A stretch of DNA of 64,000 nucleotides, taken from positions 1 to 64,000 of the forward strand of contig NZ_APHW01000008.1 in the NCBI RefSeq assembly GCF_002741985.1. Reading direction: 5' to 3'. The position numbers and the translations under genes are program-made. Position 1 is the first letter of the stretch; every line of letters begins with the position of its first letter. The notes beneath the pieces are model-generated. The model ran no database searches, was not told the origin of the DNA, and saw only the letters and a list, made by a program, of their open reading frames with translations. This DNA comes from Vibrio rotiferianus CAIM 577 = LMG 21460 (GTDB lineage: Bacteria > Pseudomonadota > Gammaproteobacteria > Enterobacterales > Vibrionaceae). Shown one piece after another: positions 55,237-64,000 of this stretch.

Positions 55237-56961
55237 TTATTGAGTTTTCTCTGCAATGAACTTTTCTACAACTGCTTCGATTTCTGCTGCTGTTGGTAGA
55301 GAAAGTGCTTCTTCAGCCATTGCTTTCACTTCTGCGAAGTTAGAGTTACGGATAACTTTCTTCACTTTAGGGATAGAGATACCGCTCATTGAGAACTCGT
55401 CTAGACCCATACCTAGAAGTAGAAGTGTTGCACGCTCATCACCTGCTAGCTCACCACACATACCAGTCCACTTACCTTCAGCGTGAGAAGCGTCGATAAC
55501 TTGCTTGATCACAGTAAGTACAGCTGGTGATAGTGGGTTGTATAGGTGAGAAATCATCTCGTTACCACGGTCAACCGCTAGTGTGTACTGGGTTAGGTCG
55601 TTTGTACCGATAGAGAAGAAAGATACTTCCTTCGCTAGGTGGTGTGCGATAGCTGCTGCAGCTGGAGTTTCAACCATTACACCGATTTCGATGTTTTCGT
55701 CGAATGCATGACCTTCAGCGCGTAATTCTGCTTTGTACTCTTCGATCGCTTTCTTAAGCTCACGGATTTCTTCAACAGAGATGATCATTGGGAACATGAT
55801 ACGCAGTTTACCGTGTGCAGATGCACGTAGGATACCACGTAGCTGGTCACGTAGGATTTCACGACGATCCAAGCTGATACGTACTGCACGCCAGCCTAGG
55901 AACGGGTTCATCTCTTTTGGAAGATCCATGTATGGAAGATCTTTGTCGCCGCCGATATCCATAGTTCGGATGATCACAGACTCACCGTTCATTGCTTCAG
56001 CAACTTCTTTGTAAGCTTGGTATTGCTCTTCTTCAGTTGGAAGTGCATCGCGGTCCATAAACAGGAATTCAGTACGGTACAGACCAACACCTTCACCACC
56101 GTTACGGATGATACCGTCACAGTCTTTAACCGTACCGATGTTACCGCAAACTTCAACGCGGTGACCGTCAGTTGTCTCTGCGTGTAGGTCTTTTAGCTTA
56201 GCTAGCTCTTCTTTTTCAGCGATGAATGCAGCTTTAACTGCTTTCGCTTCTTCTAGTTCAGCATCAGATGGGTTGATAACGATCTTGTTGTTCATCGCAT
56301 CAAGAATCAGCATATCGCCGTTCTTAACTTGTTTAGTGATGTCGTTAGTACCAACGATAGCTGGAAGCTCAAGAGAGCGAGCCATGATTGAAGTGTGAGA
56401 AGTACGACCGCCGATGTCACAAGCAAAACCAAGAACATAGTCTAGGTTAATCTGTGCAGTTTCAGATGGTGTTAGGTCGTAAGCTACTAGGATAACTTCT
56501 TCATCGATGTCGCTTAGCGAAACGATGTTGATGCCTAGAGCGTTCTTAACAAAACGAGAACCGATATCGCGAATGTCAGTAGCACGTTCTTTTAGGTATT
56601 CATCATCTAGAGACTCAAGAGCACATGCTTGCTCTTCGATCACAGAGTGAATCGCGTGATCAGCAGTCATCTTGTCGTTTTTGATAAGTGCTAGGATTTC
56701 CTCTTCTAGCTCTTCGTCTTCAAGAAGCATGATGTGACCTTCAAAGATCGCTTCTTTTTCTTCGCCGAAAGTTTCAAGCGCTTTTTGCTTGATAGTTTCT
56801 AGCTGAGCTGCAGATTTGTTACGTGCGTCAAAAAAACGTGCAACTTCTGCTTCTACTTGATCGTCAGAAATAGTGTTTGTGTTTAGGACAATTTCATCTT
56901 CTTGAAGTAGTAGTGCTTTACCGATTGCAATACCAGGAGATGCTAGGATGCCTGAAATCAT
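55237..56961 (-). CDS. ptsI: PTS Enzyme I (phosphoenolpyruvate-protein phosphotransferase)
   Basis: 574 residues. Takes phosphate from PEP to HPr. Phospho-His in [20 protein letters not shown] near residue 189, PEP-site Arg/Glu segments ([21 protein letters not shown]), and the late active-site Cys in [10 protein letters not shown] near 502. The 139-bp gap to ptsH contains a long hairpin. Confidence 0.97.
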   Translation of the reverse strand: MISGILASPGIAIGKALLLQEDEIVLNTNTISDDQVEAEVARFFDARNKSAAQLETIKQKALETFGEEKEAIFEGHIMLLEDEELEEEILALIKNDKMTADHAIHSVIEEQACALESLDDEYLKERATDIRDIGSRFVKNALGINIVSLSDIDEEVILVAYDLTPSETAQINLDYVLGFACDIGGRTSHTSIMARSLELPAIVGTNDITKQVKNGDMLILDAMNNKIVINPSDAELEEAKAVKAAFIAEKEELAKLKDLHAETTDGHRVEVCGNIGTVKDCDGIIRNGGEGVGLYRTEFLFMDRDALPTEEEQYQAYKEVAEAMNGESVIIRTMDIGGDKDLPYMDLPKEMNPFLGWRAVRISLDRREILRDQLRGILRASAHGKLRIMFPMIISVEEIRELKKAIEEYKAELRAEGHAFDENIEIGVMVETPAAAAIAHHLAKEVSFFSIGTNDLTQYTLAVDRGNEMISHLYNPLSPAVLTVIKQVIDASHAEGKWTGMCGELAGDERATLLLLGMGLDEFSMSGISIPKVKKVIRNSNFAEVKAMAEEALSLPTAAEIEAVVEKFIAEKTQ

Positions 56962-57041
56962 AGCCTTACCTTAAGTTGGTCAACTTTATAAAACGGGAGA
57001 ATAATGGGTGCGCTAACGAATAGTATTAGCTTAGTTTTGAG

Positions 57042-57092
57042 CCTATTTCCAACGAAGCCATTTTGCTTTCACAAAATGGCTTCTGAAATAGG
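57042..57092 (-). other. Long intercistronic hairpin between ptsH and ptsI
   Basis: GAAGCCATTTTG (57054-57065) pairs perfectly with CAAAATGGCTTC (57072-57083), loop CTTTCA, and is extended by CCTATTTC (57042-57049) with GAAATAGG (57085-57092) across a small internal loop. That makes 20 base pairs in all, with no T run. Probably a stabiliser or processing/attenuation element that lets ptsH mRNA exceed ptsI-crr. Confidence 0.8.
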
Positions 57093-57100
57093 AGACCGAA

Positions 57101-57358
57101 TTAGTGTAGTTGGTCCATTAGAGCAACTAGGTGGTCTACTGCTTGCTGAGCTTGTGGGCCTTCAGCAGAGATAGTTACTAGAGTACCTTTTACTAGGCCT
57201 AGTGTTTGCAGCTTGAATAGGCTCTTAGCGCTAGCGCTTTTACCGTTAGAAGTCACAGTGATGTCCGCGTCGAATGCTTTAGCTTCTTTAACGAACTGTG
57301 CAGCTGGACGAGTGTGAAGACCGTTTTCTGCTGTGATTTCTACTTGCTTCTCGTACAT
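57101..57358 (-). CDS. ptsH: Phosphocarrier protein HPr
   Basis: 85 residues as in E. coli. Active-site His15 in [16 protein letters not shown]; the regulatory Ser46 region is [16 protein letters not shown]. First gene of the PTS operon; its promoter lies in 57359-57600. Confidence 0.98.
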   Translation of the reverse strand: MYEKQVEITAENGLHTRPAAQFVKEAKAFDADITVTSNGKSASAKSLFKLQTLGLVKGTLVTISAEGPQAQQAVDHLVALMDQLH

Positions 57359-57656
57359 GTGATATACCCCAATAAATGTATTTTTTTGTTAGTTTGTGAC
57401 TGAGTTTTAGCTTAACTGCTTTACTTCTTGTGCGCTAGCACGGGAGAGTTCAAAGCGTGTCAGAACTGATACTAGTCAAAAGTTTGGTAATTACGCAACT
57501 GTTTGCGTGCACAATTACTTAGAAAACTTTTTGGTTTAGATTCTTTATTTTGAACCTAAAAATAAAACACCCTGATATTACCAAAGGTGAGGCAGGGATC
57601 AACAAAAAAGCCCCTGAACGGGGCTTTTTTAAACGAAAAATTGATTTGACCACATA
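57359..57656. other. cysK-ptsH intergenic region
   Basis: 298 bp with the cysK terminator and the ptsH promoter region. I could not choose a single promoter by eye. Confidence 0.5.
57604..57630 (-). terminator. Rho-independent terminator after cysK
   Basis: AAAAAAGCCCC TGAAC GGGGCTTTTTT, symmetrical; on the minus strand it closes cysK. Confidence 0.9.
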
Positions 57657-58625
57657 TTACTGTTGGTTCTCTTTCTCGGTAAAGATACCCGCAAATAGCG
57701 CGGTACTTAGGTAACGTTCACCAGAGCTTGGTAGAACCGTTACAATCGTTTTTCCTTCAAATTCAGGTAGTTCTGCAAGTCGATTTGCTGCCACTACCGC
57801 TGCGCCCGAAGAAATGCCAGCTAGGATACCTTCTTCTTCCATTAGGCGACGAGCCATCTCGATTGCTTCTTCAGAAGTTACTTGCTCAACGCGGTCTAGA
57901 AGTTCTAAATCTAAGTTACCAGGGATGAAACCTGCGCCGATACCTTGGATTTTGTGTGGTGCTGGTTGGATTTCTTCTCCTGCTAGCGCTTGCGCAATCA
58001 CTGGTGATTCAGCTGGCTCTACTGCCACAGAAGTGATGGCTTTGCCTTTTTCGCCTTTGATGTAACGGCTTGTACCAGTAATAGTACCACCCGTACCTAC
58101 ACCCGCTACGAATACATCGATTTCACCGTCTGTTGCTTCCCAAATCTCAGGGCCAGTCGTCTTCTCGTGGATTTCTGGGTTAGCTGGGTTGTTGAACTGT
58201 TGTAGAAGAAGGTATTTGTCTGGGTTGCTTGCTACGATTTCTTCCGCTTTAGCAATCGCACCTTTCATGCCTTTTGCTGCTTCTGTTAGTTCTAGATTTG
58301 CACCTAGTGCTTTAAGAAGTTTGCGGCGTTCAAGACTCATTGACTCTGGCATGGTTAGCGTTAGCTTGTAACCGCGAGCGGCTGCTACGAATGCAAGTGC
58401 AACACCTGTGTTACCACTGGTTGGCTCAACTAGCTCAACGCCCGGCTTAAGAGTACCTGCCTTTTCTGCTTCCCAAATCATGTTGGCACCAATACGGCAC
58501 TTAACACTGAAGCTTGGGTTACGTGCTTCGATTTTTGCTAGAACTTTACCTTTGCTCACTTTATTAAGGCGAACTAGAGGAGTATTACCAATAGTAAGAG
58601 AGTTGTCTTCGTAGATCTTGCTCAT
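57657..58625 (-). CDS. cysK: Cysteine synthase A (O-acetylserine sulfhydrylase)
   Basis: 322 residues. PLP enzyme making cysteine from O-acetylserine and sulfide. PLP-lysine in [14 protein letters not shown] near residue 42, substrate loop [13 protein letters not shown] near 68, phosphate-binding [13 protein letters not shown] near 176. Downstream of cysZ (sulfate uptake) on the same strand with its own start region; the two are also neighbours in E. coli, next to ptsHIcrr. Confidence 0.97.
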   Translation of the reverse strand: MSKIYEDNSLTIGNTPLVRLNKVSKGKVLAKIEARNPSFSVKCRIGANMIWEAEKAGTLKPGVELVEPTSGNTGVALAFVAAARGYKLTLTMPESMSLERRKLLKALGANLELTEAAKGMKGAIAKAEEIVASNPDKYLLLQQFNNPANPEIHEKTTGPEIWEATDGEIDVFVAGVGTGGTITGTSRYIKGEKGKAITSVAVEPAESPVIAQALAGEEIQPAPHKIQGIGAGFIPGNLDLELLDRVEQVTSEEAIEMARRLMEEEGILAGISSGAAVVAANRLAELPEFEGKTIVTVLPSSGERYLSTALFAGIFTEKENQQ

Positions 58626-58745
58626 AGTGATGTTCCTTCATTACACGTTTTGTGAATATGGGTAAAAGAATATGCGGTATGAAAAAAAGGGAAAAGGATT
58701 AAAAAGTTATATCTTATGAGGTTGGTCGAGAATTAAACAAAATGA

Positions 58746-58772
58746 AAGGGGGAGGCATGTGGAGCCTCCCTT
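58746..58772 (-). terminator. Probable terminator after cysZ
   Basis: GGGAGGC ATGTGGA GCCTCCC stem; on the minus strand followed by CCTTTCATTTTG, a weak T tract. Confidence 0.5.
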
Positions 58773-58791
58773 AATTTGATGAAAACGCACG

Positions 58792-59550
58792 TTATTGTTG
58801 ATGCTTAAACTCGGTGACCCACATTGCAGTTGCACCACAGACGGCTACTGGCATCACAATGAGGTTAAGAATTGGAATGGTCGTGAATACAGAAACCAAC
58901 ACACCAAAGCCATATGCCTTACCCTGCTTTTGTTTCAATTTGTAACGCATATCGTTGAAAGGCACTTTATGATTATCAAATGGATAGTCACAGTACTGAA
59001 TCGCCAACATCCAAGCCGTGAAGATGAACCATAGGAATGGTCCCACAGTTTGACCTAACGCCGGAATTAGTAGAAGTAAGAATAAGCCGATGGCTTTTGG
59101 TAATACATAGAGTAACTTTCGCCATTCACGCGCAAGAATTCTAGGCGTGTCTTTGAGTAAGGCTTTTAGTCCATCATCGTTAAGCTTTCTTCCAGTTAAA
59201 GACTCTTCTACTTTTTCAGCAAGCAGGCCATTGAAAGGCGCGGCGATAAAATTTGCTAGGGTGCTAAAGAAGTACGAGAAAGTAGCGAGGATGGTCAGTG
59301 CTAATAGTGGCCATAAAATGTAAGTAAGCCAAGATAAGAACTCGGGTAGTTGCCCAATCCAACTCTCTATCCAGAGATTCAAATTAGAAAATAAATAAAA
59401 GATAGCGCTACCAACCAACAAAATATTGGCCATTAATGGCAATACTACAAATCTTCTCAGTTGGGGAGAAAGGGCTAGTTTAAGCCCATAGAAAAAGTAC
59501 CCAAATCCACTACGCTGTTTTATATCCACAGATTCCCAATCTCTTGTCAT
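58792..59550 (-). CDS. cysZ: Sulfate transporter CysZ
   Basis: 252 residues, with membrane segments around residues 34-55, 75-98, 145-175 and 205-240. The family signature RSGFGYFFYGLKLALSPQLR (residues 13-32) and FIAAPFNGLLAEKVEE (about 104) are plain. Proton-coupled sulfate uptake feeding cysteine synthesis; fits the adjacent cysK. Confidence 0.93.
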   Translation of the reverse strand: MTRDWESVDIKQRSGFGYFFYGLKLALSPQLRRFVVLPLMANILLVGSAIFYLFSNLNLWIESWIGQLPEFLSWLTYILWPLLALTILATFSYFFSTLANFIAAPFNGLLAEKVEESLTGRKLNDDGLKALLKDTPRILAREWRKLLYVLPKAIGLFLLLLIPALGQTVGPFLWFIFTAWMLAIQYCDYPFDNHKVPFNDMRYKLKQKQGKAYGFGVLVSVFTTIPILNLIVMPVAVCGATAMWVTEFKHQQ

Positions 59551-59820
59551 AAACGGTTAAGGCTCCATTGTAACCACCTAGTGAACAACTGCAATGTCGT
59601 AGCTCGCCCCAGCGACTCTTTGTACTAAAAGTGATAATCATGACTGAGGATTAATTTTCGTGGCAAAAATCACAACAAAAAACGGAACTTCTTGCATTAA
59701 GTTGTTCTAAACCAGCATACAGTTTTGGTAAAGTACATCTATCTATAGAATTTTTGGCGCTTAGCGTGACTGCTTCAGGATACCCAAAGGCAGTTTTACT
59801 AAGGATATTGAGAGTAAATA

Positions 59821-60777
59821 ATGCAGGAATTGCGATTCGTACTCATCGTTGTTGGTGGTTTAGCCATTGCAGCGTTGTTGTTCCATGGTTTGTGGACAAG
59901 TAAAAAAGAAGGTAAAGCCAAATTTGGGGATAAACCATTAGGTAAGCTCGATAATGATCTGGTTGACGAGCAGAGCTTAGCTGGTGGTGACTTTGCTCCT
60001 GCGCCTGAAGATGATTTTGAGATAATCCGTAAAGATCGAAAAGAGCCGGATTTTGGTAGCAATGATCCTTTTGAGAAGAATATCGAATCGGATCCTTTGA
60101 TTAACCACGATCCTCTTATTGATGGTGTGCCAGATACGGAGCCAGTAAAAAAGCCTTCAGCTATTGTAGAGCAAGAGAGTGAGTTGCCAGCGTTTAGCGC
60201 CGTTGCCGATGAAGAAGTCGAAATCGAGGCGCCAGTTGTTCAACCTAAAGAGTCGCTAAAGGAACCGCTTGAAAGTACCCTTGTAGAAGATACCGAAGAA
60301 CAAGCGTTGCCAGAAGGGCTTGAGCCAAACGTAGTAGAAGAACCAAAGCCAGAGCCAGAAATGCAGGTGATCATATTAAATGTGCACTGTGCTGGAGAAG
60401 ACCCGTTTGTGGGAACTAAGCTGTTTGATAGTCTTCAACAGAATGGTTTGATCTACGGTGAAATGAACATTTTCCACCGTCATGTAGACTTATCTGGTAA
60501 TGGCAAAGTGCTATTCAGCGTTGCAAACATGATGCACCCAGGCACGTTGGAGCACGGTGACCCAGCTGAGTTCACGACCAAAGGCATTTCATTCTTTATG
60601 ACGTTACCTTGCTATGGTGAAGCGGATCAAAACTTCAACCTTATGCTGCGTATTGCACAACAAGTAGCGGATGATATGGGTGGTAACGTACTGGACGATC
60701 AACGTAACTTGATGACACCAGACCGATTGGCATCATATCGACGTCAAATAGTTGAGTTTAATGCTGCTAACGCATAA
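59821..60777 (+). CDS. zipA: Cell division protein ZipA
   Basis: 318 residues: N-terminal membrane anchor ([20 protein letters not shown]), a long charged, Pro/Glu-rich linker (about 40-180) and the C-terminal FtsZ-binding domain (about 182-312; [40 protein letters not shown]). Anchors the Z ring. Paired with ligA as in E. coli, and next to cysZ. Confidence 0.95.
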   Translation: MQELRFVLIVVGGLAIAALLFHGLWTSKKEGKAKFGDKPLGKLDNDLVDEQSLAGGDFAPAPEDDFEIIRKDRKEPDFGSNDPFEKNIESDPLINHDPLIDGVPDTEPVKKPSAIVEQESELPAFSAVADEEVEIEAPVVQPKESLKEPLESTLVEDTEEQALPEGLEPNVVEEPKPEPEMQVIILNVHCAGEDPFVGTKLFDSLQQNGLIYGEMNIFHRHVDLSGNGKVLFSVANMMHPGTLEHGDPAEFTTKGISFFMTLPCYGEADQNFNLMLRIAQQVADDMGGNVLDDQRNLMTPDRLASYRRQIVEFNAANA

Positions 60778-60797
60778 CCTTAACACCAAATAATGAT

Positions 60798-62878
<2,081 letters not shown>

Positions 62879-62910
62879 CCCACCTAAAAAAACAAAAAAT
62901 TGCCTTCAAG

Positions 62911-62945
62911 AGCCCAAAGCTGTTCAAGTTTTGGGCTTTTTGTTT
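62911..62945 (+). terminator. Rho-independent terminator after ligA
   Basis: AGCCCAAA GCTGTTCAAGT TTTGGGCT then TTTTGTTT. Confidence 0.85.
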
Positions 62946-63125
62946 GCGCGTAATAAGTCACACATTAGCACTAATTTACCTCGCTTTTTTTATTCAGTGA
63001 TCAATGTCTCTCCTTTAAATATTGAATTAATATCCCCTACAGCCATGCGACGCACTTCAAACTAACTAATGAGTTATTTACTTAAGTTATTGTTATTCAT
63101 GTATTTATTTTTGGTTCCAACTAGT

Positions 63126-63141
63126 AGTGACAAAAATCAGA
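63126..63141 (+). promoter_or_regulatory. CRP-like site upstream of the second porin
   Basis: AGTGA-CAAAAA-TCAGA matches the CRP consensus at 8 of 10 positions, about 250 bp before the ATG. Confidence 0.4.
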
Positions 63142-63391
63142 TCTAGATCAATAACTTAGATGGAACTTTGGCGTGGCTCATATTTTTTTAGAAAAAAAAT
63201 AAGTTCTATTTGGATGTTTTTAGCTGCGAAGTTAGTCTTAAAGTCATGGATACACGGTGTGTATGCAGGAGCTAAAAAAAAACCAAATTAGAAATGATTA
63301 GGTTTAATCAGGAAATTGACTTCTTGCCTTCGGCGGCCAACTAAAGGTGAGGAAAACAAGTACAGCTATATCCATTTTTAGGAGTTTTTCC

Positions 63392-64000
63392 ATGGACAAA
63401 TTTTTTAAAGTATATCTGTCGATCACTGCAGCAATGATGGGCGCAATCGCTGCTGCTCCAGCAATGGCTGAAGACCCTATGGGTCCTGAGTATGCTGATG
63501 CAGTTTCTGAGTTTTTCTCAGAATCAACAATTAGCGGTAACCTTAACTTTTGGATGCGTGCTCGTGACCGCGGTAACGTAGATGCTAACGGCAACGATAC
63601 CAAGAAAACGACAAACCTAGACCATGGCTCTATTTTTGCTAATCTAGGCTTTAACTCTGGTTACGTAGGTGGTGTTGCAGGTCTTGATGTTGTTATCTAC
63701 AGCACTTTCGACATGTGGCAAAACGGTGGTGCTGACCACGAAATGAACTTCTGGGGTGTAAATAACCCTTATGATAAGCAACCAAAAGACAGCGCATGTT
63801 CTAATGTTTGGACTGACTGTACTGATAACGGTGTATCGTTTGCTACTGCAGCAGCTAAGTTCAAATTTGGTGAGAATGTAACTGCTAAGTTAGGTTACTT
63901 CCAGCCTTCAGTTCCTAGTTCTCTTGGTGTGAACTGGTCTTTCGCTCCAGGTTCGTACTTAGGTGGTGAGATTGGTGGCTCGGTTGCTGGTTTAGATCTT
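63392..64000 (+). CDS. OprD-type outer membrane porin, 3' end beyond window
   Basis: 203 codons visible; open at the window edge. Signal peptide ending AAPAMA, then EDPMGPEYADAVSEFFSEST and NLNFWMRARD. It aligns almost gaplessly with the broken porin at 27248 (shared STFDMW, DHEMNFWG, NPYD, TDNG, GYFQPSVP, GVNWSFA), so the two are paralogues. Here the WGV codons are TGG GGT GTA, without a G tract, and the frame is intact. In V. cholerae the gene after ligA has been called a chitoporin; substrate here is inferred only. Confidence 0.85.
   Translation, partial: MDKFFKVYLSITAAMMGAIAAAPAMAEDPMGPEYADAVSEFFSESTISGNLNFWMRARDRGNVDANGNDTKKTTNLDHGSIFANLGFNSGYVGGVAGLDVVIYSTFDMWQNGGADHEMNFWGVNNPYDKQPKDSACSNVWTDCTDNGVSFATAAAKFKFGENVTAKLGYFQPSVPSSLGVNWSFAPGSYLGGEIGGSVAGLDL

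Larger units (their letters stand above)
62879..63391. other. ligA-porin intergenic region
   Basis: 513 bp: ligA terminator, AT-rich DNA, the CRP-like site, a GATCTAGATC palindrome, and the porin leader with RBS TAGGAG (63380). A minus-strand frame at 63304-63603 overlaps the porin and is not believed. Confidence 0.6.

Noticed and set aside
63304..63603. Minus-strand frame overlapping the second porin
   Set aside because: Antisense to a clear signal peptide and porin start; no RBS or family match.

Overview
The window reads as a chromosomal stretch of a marine Vibrio, most likely of the Harveyi clade (V. harveyi / campbellii / alginolyticus / parahaemolyticus). Reasons: a polar flagellar locus in the vibrio order (flgTOP, flgNMA, cheVR, flgB-L, several flagellins); sigma-54 and sigma-28 flagellar promoters; a NutA-type 5'-nucleotidase; an 883-residue chitobiase; the lolB-ispE-prs / hemA-prfA-prmC-sirB2-sirB1-kdsA arrangement; and a very large Gln/Leu/Met tRNA array. 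Species is an inference; no database search was run.

Layout. 1-1.84 kb: minus-strand tRNA operon with 15 complete genes plus one cut by the window edge, only Met(CAT), Leu(TAG) and Gln(TTG), with a strong promoter at its right end. 2.1-6.4 kb (minus): ychF, pth, prs, ispE, lolB. 6.6-12 kb (plus): hemA, prfA, prmC, sirB2, sirB1, kdsA. 12.3-14.5 kb: nutA and a frameshifted ybaK. 14.6-16.7 kb (minus): rluF, smrA and a 46-residue DUF3149 membrane peptide with an FNR-like box upstream. 16.9-18.8 kb: tRNA-Pro, a repeat-rich spacer, a small secreted protein and a TraB/GumN protein. 19.3-23 kb: chitobiase and a KdgM-like outer membrane channel behind a structured leader. 23.2-26.8 kb (minus): small orphan ORF, DUF411 protein and the copper ATPase copA (frame broken at a G8 tract) behind a near-perfect CueR operator. 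27.2-31.8 kb: OprD-type porin (frame broken at another G8 tract), gltX, ompA. 31.9-32.8 kb: AP2-like small protein and tRNA-Arg(CCT).

32.9-54.5 kb is the polar flagellum/chemotaxis region: H-ring genes flgT and flgOP, then flgN, flgM and flgA (frame broken at a G7 tract), cheV, cheR, three rod-hook operons each led by a sigma-54 promoter (flgBCDE, flgFGHIJ, flgKL), and flagellins flaC, flaD, flaE. 54.6-59.6 kb (minus): crr, ptsI, ptsH, cysK, cysZ. 59.8-64 kb: zipA, ligA and a second OprD-type porin running off the end.

The genes give a coherent marine-vibrio picture: chitin use (chitobiase, two OprD-type porins, CRP-like sites, PTS phosphorelay), a sheathed polar flagellum, copper export, and core translation, tetrapyrrole and envelope functions. 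I found no phage, IS element, CRISPR array, toxin-antitoxin or defence island. The signals most worth checking are: (a) the only three G/C homopolymers of 7 or more bases that I noticed all sit exactly on reading-frame breaks, in copA, an OprD-type porin and flgA; (b) the internally duplicated tRNA array; (c) a possible small RNA downstream of tRNA-Arg; (d) long RNA hairpins at flgE/flgF and ptsH/ptsI; (e) a TTTGCCG motif recurring near the sigma-54 flagellar promoters.
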